A stretch of DNA of 64,000 nt from Phialocephala subalpina (lineage: Eukaryota; Ascomycota; Leotiomycetes; Helotiales; Mollisiaceae): contig FJOG01000002.1 of assembly GCA_900073065.1 (NCBI GenBank), positions 86,700 through 150,699 of the forward strand, given 5' to 3'. Numbering within the stretch: the stretch's first letter is position 1; every line of letters starts with the position of its first letter. Made by a program: the position numbers and the translations under genes. This document shows positions 1-11,390 of the stretch, in pieces. The notes below the pieces were generated by a model. The model had not been told where the DNA came from, did not search any database, and was given only the letters and a program-made list of their open reading frames with translations.

Positions 1-975
1 GTACCAATCTGACCTATTATTACCTCTTTCTATTCTACACCTGACAAAATATATTAAAAGATTTAATATTTTTAATTCTTTAAATAATTTTTTTATATAA
101 TTCGTAAATATTAGAATTAATTTCAAAGGTTTATTCTTTTATAATATATATAAATAATTGGATAAAAAAGTTATTAAAAACTTAAGAATATTATATAAGA
201 ATTAAAAGAAATTTGATTTTAATTAATAATAATAAATATGAAATCCAAAAAATTATTTAAAAAAATAATATAATTTCTTAATATCAAAATTAAATTAATA
301 AATAAATATTAGAATTTTAAATAATAATTTAACGAAAAGAAAAACATTTAAAATATTATAATATTTAATTGAAAAATTATTAGAAATTATTATATTTTAA
401 TAATTATAAATATAATAAACTAATTACGTATAATATTACACTATATTAGGATTAGTATAAGAACGAACTAAAGTTGGAAAATATAATTCTCCAATTTTAT
501 ATTCTTATTTAAATAATATAATTAATTTTCAAGTATATTAAAAATAAGAATATTATATATTTCTAATTTATTCGAATAAATATTCTTATAACCCTAATAA
601 TATCAAATAATTAAATAATTATAAAATATATTTTCGAATATTTAATATTTATATTCGGAATATTAATTTCGAGATTTCGATATAAATAAATTTAATATTT
701 AATTTCTTTAATAATATATAATAATATAATATTTATATTATATTTTATATATAAAAGATTTAAATTAATTATATAATAAAAATAAAATAAAATACTTAGA
801 AAAATTATAATAATAATAATTAATATTATTTCAAAATAAAAATAAAATAAAATAATATATAATTTATTATATAATATCAAATTAATTAAAAATAATAATT
901 TATAAAAATAATTAGAATATAAATTTAAATTTCTTCTTCTAAAAACAAAAAAGGAGAAGTAAACTCCGTTTATAT
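1..975. repeat. AT-rich gene-free block (RIP-like isochore)
   Basis: The first ~975 bases are almost entirely A and T, with long runs of ATAATA, TTAAT and AATATT and very few G or C. No coding potential is visible; the one open frame (692-880, minus) is low-complexity I/L/Y/F/N. Composition switches abruptly to normal at about 965-985, exactly where the adjacent Zn2Cys6 gene ends. In Pezizomycotina such blocks are usually transposons degraded by repeat-induced point mutation; that origin is inferred, because no recognisable element remains. Confidence 0.8.
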
Positions 976-978
976 ATA

Positions 979-2196
979 TTATCCTGATAATCCAGTTTTG
1001 TTTGATTCAAATTCGCTAGATAATAGCGCTCCAGAACCCACAAGAATTATAACCCATCTTGTAGCCTCCTCCCATTCCTTCCCACGCCCAATCAAATCCT
1101 CAGACAACTCCTCCACAAGTCTTTTCCCCAAATACTTTGCCCACCAAAGCTCCTCCATCCGATCCAACAGAACACCCCAGTACATGAAAATGATCAACGC
1201 TAGAGGCTTTCTCATCCGCAATTGTTCTATGAACTCTTTGCCCACGAAGCCCAGCCACGTTACAGCGTTGTTCTTGATCGTAGCAACCTCAAGCTGGTCT
1301 ATTGTGTGCAGATAAATTTTGTGTACAATTGGACTGATCTCGCCGGTCACTGTGTTGTTCATCACGAGAGCCCTAAGGCGTTGGAATGGTGGCCGTATCG
1401 TAGCCACCCCCTCGGGGGCTCCGAGTGCCTTTATGTGGAACATGGCCCCTAAAGGCCCAACTTCTAGCCACTCGCGACTTATGTCGACAACGGACGAAAT
1501 TCCTTTGACGAAGTCAAAAAGAGGCAGAAAGCTTTCCATTGTTGATGTGGCTTTCTCGTGATTGCTAGTTGGGAGGAGTGGTGAGACAATAGTGCAAGCC
1601 ATAGTCACTACCGAGCACGCAAATACAGCATGACAATTTGATGGAGTAACGTCGTGCAAAGCAGTGTGGAAGGGTCGGACGGCATTGTTCTGATATCGAA
1701 GCCCTTCGCTGGCATAGTTGGCCGCAGAGATTCGATCCTCTTGCTTGCTGGCGATGTGAAGACAAGTAAGTGCAAGGATAGATTCCATGAGAAAGTCATG
1801 CTTGACTGCTTCTTCCACAACGTAGCCTTGGAACAAATCGGAGAGTCTGCTTGTGAAGCCGTGGCATGTTTTAGTACACCAATGGTGCATCAGCTCCAGC
1901 TCTCTCAGTCTCGTGGATGGCGGCAAAGGTTCATTGCTGAAGCTTGTCGAAGCGATTGCAGTCGAGGCCATATTGATCGGGGATCCAGCGGGCCTGTCCC
2001 TCGCGGGGTCGGAGATGGCGTTTGGAATTGCCCGAGAGGTGGAACTTCGCGATGCGGTTAGCCGCGAATAATGGCAATCGGTATGCCGAGAAACACATGT
2101 AGTACAAGGCGGCCCTCTTTCATCGCACTTGATGTGCCTTGCCTTGCACTGATCGCACCCATTGCGAGACTTGTTGTGCGCTCGTTTGTGTGCCAT
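979..2196 (-). CDS. Zn2Cys6 fungal transcription factor
   Basis: A 405-residue intronless protein, probably a nuclear DNA-binding regulator. The N-terminus carries a complete binuclear zinc cluster with cysteines at 14, 17, 24, 31, 34 and 41 (CX2CX6CX6CX2CX6C) in a basic context. Residues ~95-330 look like the short fungal regulatory domain of the sterol-uptake-control (Upc2-like) group, including an LMHHWCT-like segment and a helix rich in ALTCLHIAS. The start at 2196 is used because the zinc cluster follows within 14 residues. The stop lies at the edge of the AT-rich block, so the native C-terminus may have been shortened. Targets are unknown. Confidence 0.85.
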   Translation of the reverse strand: MAHKRAHNKSRNGCDQCKARHIKCDERGPPCTTCVSRHTDCHYSRLTASRSSTSRAIPNAISDPARDRPAGSPINMASTAIASTSFSNEPLPPSTRLRELELMHHWCTKTCHGFTSRLSDLFQGYVVEEAVKHDFLMESILALTCLHIASKQEDRISAANYASEGLRYQNNAVRPFHTALHDVTPSNCHAVFACSVVTMACTIVSPLLPTSNHEKATSTMESFLPLFDFVKGISSVVDISREWLEVGPLGAMFHIKALGAPEGVATIRPPFQRLRALVMNNTVTGEISPIVHKIYLHTIDQLEVATIKNNAVTWLGFVGKEFIEQLRMRKPLALIIFMYWGVLLDRMEELWWAKYLGKRLVEELSEDLIGRGKEWEEATRWVIILVGSGALLSSEFESNKTGLSG

Positions 2197-2862
2197 GGTG
2201 CTCGCTCTCGATGATCCGGAAGATGATGCGAAAAGGCAGTGGCACGAAGCCCATAGATGTGCTCTCCATTGAAAGGGCAGAATAAGGTTTCGGCAAATCC
2301 CACGAAGTCTTCTTAGGATTTTGGTGTTTCGCCAAGTAATTCAAAGATAGGGGCGAAGCAAAGCCAAGACTGTGCTCCGCCTCAGCGTCATAACTCGAGA
2401 TTCGTGGTCCCAACCACGTGGTCGCCAACCTCGAATGTGGGTCATGATGTGACAGCCACGAGTCCCGTGATGTCACGAGATCATCCCCCATTGACAGAAG
2501 TTTACGTGATGCGTCTTCTGCTTTTACGGTGTTGAATTTGACGGCTACTAGGCCCATTTAACGAGTCCTTTGTATATCTTGACATCCCCTAGGGCAGTTT
2601 AGAAAATTCTTCGAAGAATGTTAGCTATATCGTCTGCAAGTTGTCATTACACTGGTTTGTCCGCCGTTCTAGTGAAATAGAGTGGCCCTGCTTTGTCGGT
2701 CCTATGTGGAGTATTATCGTATCCTCTAAGTAAGGATCAAGTGAATTGCTCGCAAATACAAAACTTGAGGAATGATCTACAAAGGTCTGGTCAGACAACA
2801 TTTATCAAATAAGTCAGAACCATAATATTTCACCCCACGATCTTTTCGCCCACTCAAGCAAA
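2197..2862. other. intergenic, no gene seen
   Basis: This holds the upstream region of the minus-strand Zn2Cys6 gene and the leader of the decayed oxidase. A minus-strand open frame at 2120-2557 overlaps the regulator's start and shows no domain. No repeat or RNA gene was recognised. Confidence 0.5.
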
Positions 2863-4560
2863 ATGATCCTTTCAATCTATTTATTCCACATTATTGGTGC
2901 TTTACTGGCAGCTCGACCATTTTTCAACGAAGTTATTATTGGGTCTGTAAATATGACACTCTCGAGATGAGCCTCAAATTAACCCTTACAGCACCGACGA
3001 TGTTCTCGGCAACACCACTGCTGGCACTCTTCCCGACTTATTTAAGATGCTTGGCCTCCCAGATTTTGACTGGGTTGCTAAACATGCGTCGAATGCATCT
3101 TCGAACACGTACTTCCGACACGGGACTGGTTCGGAGTGGTCATATAGGAATAACCTCTAGGTTTGGGAGCGCTTCCATTTCAGGCCATGTGTATTGGTTG
3201 ATGTTACGAACATAGATGCGGCATTGAGGTGATGATTCTTTACCAACGATGCATGCCACCATTTGCCAGTGATTATATAGTACCATTATTCTTGGTTATA
3301 ACTCTTCAGCTCTATTCCTTATCCCTTCCAGGTCGTGCACGCCAGTTCTCAAAAATCTTACAGAAGTGGGCCCTTCCCAACCTCATCAAAACGCGTGAAA
3401 TCGCGCTGAGGAATAAATGAGAGACAATTTATTAAACTGCCTGTAAAAGACGTGTAATCGCCCTCTCCGTGATATATCTTTCCTCACTTCATCCTCACCT
3501 CCTTTTCGCTGTAATGGATTCGTCCGGTTTCGAACTTAGCTCTACTCTAGGCACTCCGCGATGCAAGGCTTTAGGACTGTCGCCTAGTCAGATAGGTTCG
3601 TGCGTACGCGTAAAGGGCTGTCTTTTGGCCCCACGTCTGTATGATTTTTGAAAACTGGCGTGCACGGCCTGGAAGGGATAAGCCCATGTGCAAATGCCGG
3701 CATAATACTCCCAGACGGAGAACGAGGGTTGGTTCAAGCTGCCTACCAAGAAAATATTCTTTACATTGTATGTCACTTACAGCACGCGCTCAGTTTACTG
3801 ACGATAGTCCAGCCGCCACTGACCACATCCCTTACAATGAAGCAAATCGCTGCTCTCAAACCTACCCATAGCACACAAAGTGCTTTTTCAGCAGGTACAG
3901 TATTTTCTACGAATTTATAATCTAAAATGTAAGCTGATAAGCGTTATAGGTTAGCTTGCTGACAAGTATAAACGCAACTCAGAAGGTAACCAAGATAATC
4001 GAACAATCGGGCTCAAAGGCCATCATCTTAACCGTCGACTCCGCATCTGCCCGTGTCTCACATCGTGAATGTCGTCATCAATCTAGCAGCCGAAGTAGCA
4101 AGTACCTTCGCCTAACCTGGGATCTCCTGAAAGACCTCCAAAGGTTAACAGCTTTGCCCATCATTCCCAAAGGCATCCAAACTGTTGACGACACACGATT
4201 GGCTGTAGAAGCTGGCTTCCCAGCTATCTTCCTCTCAAACCACGGCGGTAGACAACTGGACGGCGTGCCATCGGCTCTCGAAATCACTTTGGAGATCCAC
4301 AACCAGGCACCGGAGATCTTCTAGCAAGTTGAGGTCTATGCTGATGGCGGGGTGCGATATGGAACTGATGCTCTTAAGTTGCTTGCAATTGGTGTTCGCG
4401 GCGGGGCTTGGTCATCCATTCATGTATGTCAATCTGTGGGTTACTGAGGGTGGCAGTCGTGCGATACAAATGCTGAATGGGAGACTGGGGTGAGCGCAGG
4501 GCGTATAGGACTGCCTGAACTCAAGCTTATCGATTCTTTATTCGTAAGTTCAATGTGCTA
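2863..4560 (+). pseudogene. decayed FMN-dependent 2-hydroxyacid dehydrogenase (lactate oxidase-like)
   Basis: Family fragments appear in order but in different frames with stops. They are a possible signal peptide at 2863 (MILSIYLFHIIGALLAARPF), an N-terminal segment at 2980-3130 (GTLPDLFKMLGLPDFDWVAK), an active-site-loop region around 3730-3790 (ERGLVQAAYQENILYI), then SGSKAIILTVDSA at 4010-4050. The FMN/substrate region is at 4120-4320 (LPIIPKGIQTVDDTRLAVEA, then FLSNHGGRQLDG), and after an in-frame stop come YADGGVRYGTDALKLLA and a shifted LGHPFMYVNLW at 4345-4450. In the family, the Lys of P-K-G-I and the GGRQ motif bind FMN and substrate. Several stops and frame changes cannot all be introns, so this is a relic. 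Sequence at 3229-3660 matches nothing. Confidence 0.75.
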
Positions 4561-5619
4561 AATTCAGCTGGCTAGTCACTAATAAGGTATATGTATAGCT
4601 TCAACTGTAGAATAGAATTACTATATCCCGGTTTGGGAGACGATGATGGCAGAAGAGAGGAAGCAACCTGTGGGGCATGCGATTATTAGGTTTTAAGGGG
4701 CCTTTGCACTTAGATACTTCGATTCTCGACTTTCGTTGATTACCAAGTTTTCAACCGATATTTATGATAAAGGGAATAGCGTGACGGCCCATACTCAAAG
4801 TTCTAATGTTCGTGTTCGAATCCCAGTAGTCTTCCACCACGTTCTCGTTATGCATACCATAACTAGCTAGCTTCCTCATCTGATTACGTCTGAGCTCTCT
4901 GTTCCTTGCCTGAACTTTTATCTTGTCACCTAACACCTGGCACTCTCAAATGCCTACCGATCCCAATGTCCCAAGCCTTCCGTGACCCCATGGGGGCTGA
5001 GCAGGGTTTTTTTGACATCGCACAATATTCGGCCAGCTTGGCGTTCCCTCCTGTGAGTGGTAACTGTTAAGCGAGTGCGCAAACGCAAGCGAGAACGAGG
5101 GCACAGAAATAATAGGATGCCTCTAGCCTATCACAACGACAAGATGCGAAATTGCGATATATCTGGGATTTTTGGTGGCTCTTGGTATCGGCGTAACGTA
5201 TGCACGCCAATGAACTTGAATACGTCTCCAGCCGCTGATCTCCTTGTTGACAAGCTCGTTCAGGCTTTTTCGTCCTTGGCTTCGGCAAGGCTTACAGGCC
5301 TGAACGTATCGTCTAGCATTAGTCAGGAAATTTGATATTGCTGAGTATTCGTTCCCGTTTACTCGCACCCAGCTCTGGGAATCCATAATTGGCATCGCAG
5401 TAACATCAAAATCTCCCCGAGGCTGACCATTTGACAGTTATAAGAAGCATTCCCTCGCCTTGTAGCTCCATTCTCATATCGCTACCACCCAACATTGATT
5501 TCTTCAAACGCCCTCATCCTCTTTATTTCAACTAGATCGCTTCCTCTCTTCGTCTGATTCGCTTCATCTAAAAAAAAAAAATTTCCAACTCAACACATCC
5601 ACCAAACAGCTTTAACGAC
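4561..5619. other. intergenic with a MITE-like remnant
   Basis: No gene is recognised. Bases 4964-5048 resemble the ends of an inverted-repeat element at 62707-62848: CAATGTCCCAAGCC at the left, and GGCCAGCTTGG preceded by AATATTC at the right. The last ~200 bases before 5620 are pyrimidine- and A-rich leader sequence of the RTA1-like gene, including a run of A at 5571-5581. Confidence 0.4.
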
Positions 5620-6559
5620 ATGGCGGGGAAGGAGTCGCGCTGGCCCTATTCCCCTTCCCTAGCTGTCGGGGCTATCATGACTGGTATCTTCGCCATCTTG
5701 ACAATCCTTCACACGATTCGCCTCTTCAAAACTAGGACCTGGTTCTGTATTCCATTTATCGTTGGTGGCATCTGTAAGTTTAGCATCCCCGACGTATACT
5801 CGCTCCTCTAACTCTTTTCTGTAGTCGAAGCTATCGGATATGGCGCACGCGCCGCCAGCAACTCCAACTCCAATCGAGAATCCCTCCCATTATACATCAT
5901 GCAGGCGCTGCTGATCCTTCTCGCTCCAATCTTGTTCGCTGCTTCGGTATACATGATTCTCGGACGCCTGATCAGAGCAACCGGAGCTGAGTCCTATGCC
6001 ATAATACGTGTCACCCGCATCACTAAGATCTTTGTCGGGGGAGATATTCTTTGTTTCTTGGTACAAGCCATGGGTGCTGGTATGCTGTCTGGTGCCGATT
6101 CCAAAGAAGGGAAGGACAGGGGCCAGAATGTCATTCTTGGTGGACTTATTCTTCAGATCATCATATTTTTGTTATTCCTTTTGGTTGCTATGATCTTCCA
6201 CAGGAGGCTTCGTAATCGCCCAACCGGCAAAACTCTCGATACTTCCATTACCTGGGAGAGGATGCTATCCCAGCTGTATATCGTTAGTGTGCTCATCACT
6301 ATCCGCAACTTGTTTCGTGTTATTGAATACGGCGCAGGAGGTACGTTTTCCTAAGCCTTGTTGTAATTGTTGCTAACAATTTCCAGAGGATGGCTACCTG
6401 CTGCAAAACGAATGGCCGATATATGTCTTTGACGCGTTGTTGATGGCGATTGTCCTTGCAGTCTGCTCTTTCTGGTATGTGGGAAAGATGAGGTCTCGAC
6501 AAGATGATATTGATCTCAGCTCGGCTGAAAGTGGAGTTCGCGTTTCGCGTCGAAAATGA
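5620..6559 (+). CDS. RTA1-like multi-pass membrane protein
   Basis: Exons 5620-5773, 5825-6340 and 6387-6559 join in frame to 280 residues; the introns are 51 and 46 nt with GTAAGT/TAG and GTACGT/CAG ends. The protein has about seven hydrophobic helices. The segment LLILLAPILFAASVYMILGR, followed by a polar loop and helices with FLVQAMGAG and LGGLILQ, is typical of the RTA1 family (PF04479), fungal lipid-translocating-exporter-like proteins named after yeast 7-aminocholesterol resistance. The tail is short, charged and cytosolic (ending RVSRRK). Family membership is confident; the transported ligand cannot be inferred. Confidence 0.9.
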
Positions 6560-7097
6560 GCTCTCGTCATTGTGTACTTTCCGGGTGACTTGGTAACTGG
6601 GCACTTGAATACAGGAGTCTAGGTATCTACCCAGCGCTGAAAAGTTGCCAATCAATCAGCGACCATTTGAAGGAGAAGGTTCGAGGGTACCATGAGCATC
6701 GGTTGAAGGAAATTGTTAAGGGCGAAATAGATTTTGTATTGGTCGGCTCTTTGGTGTGCTATATACGGTTAAGATCTGTGCTGGGTTGCGCGCCCAAGTT
6801 ATACAATCAATCTCACCATCTTGCATTCGATTGGGAAAGGGCTATCATCCTTCCTGTTCTCTATATTAGTTTTAATAAAACTACTGTAACTTTAACATAA
6901 CAAAGCTAAGAGACAAACCCCAAATAACCCTTGCCCGTCACCACTCAATACTACGCAAATTGAAGTAGGCTAGAATAATCGACCATACGAGAGGCTCCAC
7001 ATATACTGCTATTCTTGTTTAGGTGACTCTTTGTATTGGATAAAATCTAAATACAGAATTACGAAAAGGAAAAGAAAGCTACTTGGCAATCTATACC
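6560..7097. other. intergenic, no gene seen
   Basis: Convergent 3' flanks of the RTA1-like gene and the small minus-strand gene. It is moderately AT-rich with no domain-bearing frame. Confidence 0.5.
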
Positions 7098-7493
7098 CTA
7101 CCCCCGGGCTACAATTTTATCCTCAGCCTCAATCACAGCGCCTGCTAGTTTCTTAGTCTTCTCATGAAATTTCCTCAAATGCACCTTCGGAGCCGGAGTT
7201 CTTCCTTGCCCAGCCTCCGCACCAAGCATCTTCGGAAACGCTATTCTCTCTTCCTCGCCTCTCCATGTTGCCTTATCAAGCGCCTCGATAGCGATCTGTT
7301 TGTCTTGAGGTGGTCGAACAATGATCTTCTTCTCGTTGATACATCGAAGTACCGTTGACCAATGTCGGTGGAGTGTTGCATATGGAGAGCCGGTGTATTT
7401 CCAAGTCGCGTAACAGTTGCAGAAGGGGTCTGTAACGTTCTGTTTCCACTCCATAGCAGCGCGATACATCGGGGGTAGAGTTGGATCAGCCAT
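7098..7493 (-). CDS. small hypothetical protein (131 aa)
   Basis: An intronless frame of 131 residues starting MADPTLPPMYRAAMEWKQNV. It is hydrophilic, with no signal peptide or membrane helix. A CNCYATWKY segment near residue 25 and a basic helical C-terminal half (KVHLRKFHEKTKKLAG) stand out. The balanced composition and a clean start favour a real gene, but I do not recognise a family. It could also be one exon of a longer gene. Confidence 0.5.
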   Translation of the reverse strand: MADPTLPPMYRAAMEWKQNVTDPFCNCYATWKYTGSPYATLHRHWSTVLRCINEKKIIVRPPQDKQIAIEALDKATWRGEEERIAFPKMLGAEAGQGRTPAPKVHLRKFHEKTKKLAGAVIEAEDKIVARG

Positions 7494-7937
7494 GATTGCC
7501 GACCGTCAGGCTTAGAGTTGCATAAGCTGGGGAAGATAGCTACCGGGATTGATGATCTTCGCTCTAAGTTTCTCTGTTACCGAGAACGTACAGGGTGATA
7601 GAGTAGACTTTGAGCAAGGAAACTTTCTGTAGTTATACAAATCGCTTTCTTTATAGTGCTTTGCTGAAAGAATCCAGCTGAGGAAGTCAAAAGCCGGCAG
7701 CTTTCAAGACAGACATTACGGTCATCCCCGGAAGCTTTGAGAATAATAGACTTCTCCACCGTCCCGAATCCACTCCGCGGTCTGCAGATACCTCCTCCGC
7801 CCACGAACACATATCCCATTCGAGATCACCGCCGCCTTCCGCAAACATCTCCACGATCCCAGACTCCTCCTTGACCTCTACAACTCCGCCACCGCGCAAC
7901 AATCACGACGCCCACGGACTCTTCAATACCAGAAAAG

Positions 7938-8300
7938 ATGCGTCTCCTCCTGGTCTTCCTTCTCGCCATCATGGCCCTCCTCGCCACCAACTTCGCCGAG
8001 TTCACCACGGTTACGATCTCCTCCTCCTCGCCGCCTTTAATCACTCAGATCCCTCTCTTGTCCGCCACTGAAGATACAAACCCGCCAGTCCTCCCAATGG
8101 CTACAGTCACTTCCGCGCGAGTAAAATCCAGCCTGGGAAGACGTGCTGCTCTCCCTGTCGAAACCCCAGACCCTGACGATCAACAAGACACCCCCTTGTG
8201 GATCAAATTATTGGGTGGTGTCTGTGTTGCGTTGATGTTCTTTGCAACAGAACGCCTATTTGTTTGGTCCTATCGCTATCTGGGCCTTGGGGATGAGTAG
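7938..8300 (+). CDS. small predicted membrane protein (120 aa)
   Basis: The frame begins with a strong hydrophobic leader (MRLLLVFLLAIMALLATNF), either a signal peptide or an anchor. A Ser/Thr/Pro-rich linker follows, then a second helix at residues ~88-106 (WIKLLGGVCVALMFFATERL) and a short tail ending GLGDE. A small secretory-pathway protein with one or two helices is likely. No family is recognised. Minus-strand frames over the same DNA have low-complexity E/G/R composition and look like shadows. Confidence 0.5.
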   Translation: MRLLLVFLLAIMALLATNFAEFTTVTISSSSPPLITQIPLLSATEDTNPPVLPMATVTSARVKSSLGRRAALPVETPDPDDQQDTPLWIKLLGGVCVALMFFATERLFVWSYRYLGLGDE

Positions 8301-9472
8301 ATCTGGTTGGGATGGTCACACATGAAAGCAAGGACAAGAAGGTAAACAGCTTTGATCAAGATTCCTATACGTTGAGCTGACTATGTCTAGAGCTAGGGGT
8401 TGGAAGCGAGAACGGGCTATCAAAAGAATGGTCTCTGTACTTCCATAGAAGAACAAAAAGGTTACCTAAAAGACTCCGCTGGAGGAGAACATTGAAAGTC
8501 TGGGTATGGGCATCACTGCTTGAGCATTCGCAGACACACCCAGATAATGATCAGATATGGCACCCAAGGAAACTGGCACGGGAGCACAAGAAACAATGAA
8601 TGAAGTACCCAAAAGCTCATTGTATTCAACAGGACTCCCTTGGAAAGAGCGAAACATCTGCGCGCTAGTTGCATCAAAGAATCATGCGTACGCCATCCAT
8701 TCAACTGTACCTTGCACCTATTCGCCCACTCAATATATTGACAAAGTCCGATGTCTTGGTGACTGTGTATAGGTAACTTTCACGCCCGGGATGATCCATG
8801 CTAATAGCCTTCTGCCTCTTCTCGTCATATGTCTTAGCATGATTACCTTTCCCGAGTTACTGTATCCTTGCCACGGCAGAGAAGCCATTTCTTTTGGGGA
8901 CAACTTGAAGGCCTTCTTTGCTACGGAACCGTGAACATTGACAATGGGGAGGGATTTGCTATGCAACAATACCATCGGATTTGAACATGACCTGGATGTG
9001 GTATTAGTGACGTCTAGGGACATCAATCACGTGGCTTACTTTTCTATTATTCTTGAACCGTGTTCCAGTCAAAGAAGGCGGGCTCCAGGTTTCAAGCTTT
9101 CGTCCCATTCCTTCTTCTTCCTCCTCTGCTCTACTTCCACTCGTTTGACGGCCTTCTCTACCTCCATCAGCTGTGATACCGGGGTCCTCGGTTTCGTACT
9201 CTTCTGGACTCGATATGGATCGAAGGCCGAGTACGCGCACTTATAAGGCATTGTGAAAGATAGAGCGAATGGGAAGAGGGCCGGTGAGATGGAGTACAAG
9301 AAGATACAGAATGAAGAGTGTCGGTAAGCGCGAGAAATCAATAGAGTGCATGTTGATGTGATGATATACGGACTATTCTTGGTGGAATTAAAACACTGAA
9401 CGCGTTCTCACGAATCTCACGCGTTCGTCCAGGGGCTTCAGGGGAGCCGAGTCGCTAAGCATCCTCAAGCTA
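8301..9472. other. intergenic; possible small minus-strand exon(s)
   Basis: Two minus-strand frames have protein-like stretches: 9251 down to 9069 (MPYKCAYSAFDPYRVQKS, then a Lys/Glu-rich helix) and 9026 down to 8730. They may be exons of one small gene, but I could not find a convincing splice join or family, so no gene is called. Confidence 0.3.
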
Positions 9473-9927
9473 CAGTCACCAGCCATAAGTTCCCGTGATT
9501 CGCTTATTTTACACCAAAAGTCACATGTAACACTTGAAGTTTTACTTACATTTAGGTGTAAATACAAGTAATTTGAGTTGTAGGATCTTTTAATTGGATC
9601 ATTGCGCGTATTTTGACCGAATTTTATCGAAGTGACGGATAAATTCCTTGAAGTTTTAGGGTCGTAAATGAAGAGGTTGGGAAAATAAGCTCTTTTTACT
9701 AGTAAACTCGGTTAAATTTTGGCTTCCTCGACTTTAATGTTCCACTTCTCTATTAAAACTTCAATTGAAAAACAATTCGGAGAAGCAGATTAATTGGAAT
9801 TGTTCGAAATAATTAAATTCTCGATTATTAGGATTTTTTAAAAGATGGTTATAGTGATGCGCAGTAAGGAACAAGGCGAGTTTTGGTGTAAAATAAGCGA
9901 ATCACGGGAACTTATGGCCGGTGACTG
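9473..9927. mobile_element. MITE, Tc1/mariner type, 455 bp with TA target duplication
   Basis: The left end 9473-9519 and the right end 9881-9927 are 47-bp terminal inverted repeats with a single mismatch. Both begin CAGTCACC and run inward to ACACCAAAA. The element is flanked by TA on both sides (9471-9472 and 9928-9929). CAGT-type ends with a TA duplication are the hallmark of Tc1/mariner elements. The ~360-bp interior is AT-rich and codes for nothing, so this is a non-autonomous element. It lies ~100 bp upstream of the start codon of the next gene, and an open frame starting at 9845 inside the right end is spurious. Confidence 0.9.
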
Positions 9928-10027
9928 TATCACTAAAACAGCACCCTTTGGCGGGGTTGATGACGCTGACCGATTTTCGAATTCCATCCCACCTCGAACT
10001 CCTCAATCGAACATCAACAACCCGACA

Positions 10028-11108
10028 ATGCCGTCTCCAGACGAGATATTCGACAATTGGCACGGCATAATCGACAATGACTTCTCGAGCACGATTCGCA
10101 AGACCTTCGACCTTCCAGAGGACGACAAATATGTCTATCGCGCCGAATCATTCTCGATGACGTTTCCTCAGATCCAGGCACAGCTCGAAGGCGGGAGCTT
10201 GAAATACAAATACCAATCGCATGGGCAGCAGATCGAGGTATATCCCCCTCCCTTGGTGTTCTACAGCGGAAGATTCACTGACCAAGGTTCCTGCCACAGA
10301 CATCGCAGCATACACTACCATCTTCTCTCCCGGGACTGACACCTCGAAAGCCTTGACAGCATTCGCTGCAAATGCGAAGAAAGCTTCTCCTCGAGAGTCC
10401 GTGGCACAATACCTGCAGTCCAGACGAACATGCTCGACAAAGGCCCCGAAGTCGAAGACGCATGTCAATCCATACTACGATCTATGGGCTCTGTCTTGTC
10501 AATTGACGTCTTTCCTTGGTCCGCTGCAAGATCCATCATATGCACATCCTACGAACGCGAAAATGACACATCCGATTCTTCCTGTATTCTACCACCACTT
10601 TGGCTGCGTGGTACCTAGCTACGAAGCGCTGTACCTGATATCCGAGCTGGCGAAGGAGGCAGGAGTAGAAGGGGCGATCGATATGGCGAGTGGGAATGGA
10701 TACTGGACATATATGCTACGGCGGATGAAAGTCGATGTACAGGCGGTGGACAACATGGCGAGCGAATATCGAACGATATGGATCTCCGACACAGTGAAGA
10801 GTGACGGAGTTGAACATCTGAAGCGGAATAATGGAGGCAAAGACAGGATACTGTTGATGGTATACATGGTCACGGCGGGAACTTTCACCAAGAGAGTATT
10901 GCAAGCATATCGAGGAGATACCGTGGTTGTGGTTGGAACACAGAACGCGAATCGGTATACAGGCTTTGCAGATTGTACTGTGGAGGAATATTTCGAAAAG
11001 GAGATGGCTGGTTGGGAGATGGCTTGCAGGATTGCCATGCCGAGTTTTGCTGGGAAGGATGAGGGCATGTATGTTTGGAAGAAGAAAAAAATGAATACCG
11101 TCGATTGA
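10028..11108 (+). CDS. SAM-methyltransferase-like hypothetical protein with a frameshift
   Basis: The first part reads from ATG 10028 (MPSPDEIFDNWHGIIDNDFS) to about 10285; the rest is open in another frame to 11108. Deleting one G of the GG at 10286-10287 would join FTDQ to VPATDIAAYTT, which looks natural. No plausible intron makes this shift (the only GT..AG pair there is 29 nt and gives the wrong phase). The second half contains a motif-I-like glycine loop (AIDMASGNGYWTYML) and an acidic motif (VDVQAVDN), suggesting a class I SAM-binding fold; the acceptor is unknown. A MITE sits just upstream. It is either a recent pseudogene or carries a one-base sequence error. Confidence 0.6.
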
Positions 11109-11390
11109 GCAGCATATATCCAACGCTTGTCCGCCTCCCGGTATGTGCCCACGTCTCCTGTGTGGGAGGAAACAGAGGATACTGGCACATTTGCAATCTC
11201 CCCATTTTCCTGGCCATCTCAACCCACCTCAGCTAGCACAGTGTGCCCAGTTAGAGAATTCCGATACAGGAAGAGCTTAAAGACAAGAACATGCAAGAAG
11301 AAAAACAATGACTAGCTTTCCTAGTCTCAATGCAAAAACATTATCTCATTATCATTTATCATTACTTCATTCTCCATCTGCCATTACCCC

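Noticed and set aside
2120..2557. 145-codon minus-strand frame upstream of the Zn2Cys6 gene
   Set aside because: It overlaps the start of the regulator in another frame and has no recognisable features; it could be a leader frame at most.
4770..4845. tRNA-like segment (GTTCGAATCCC)
   Set aside because: Only the T-loop-like word is present; no acceptor stem, D-arm or anticodon arm could be paired.
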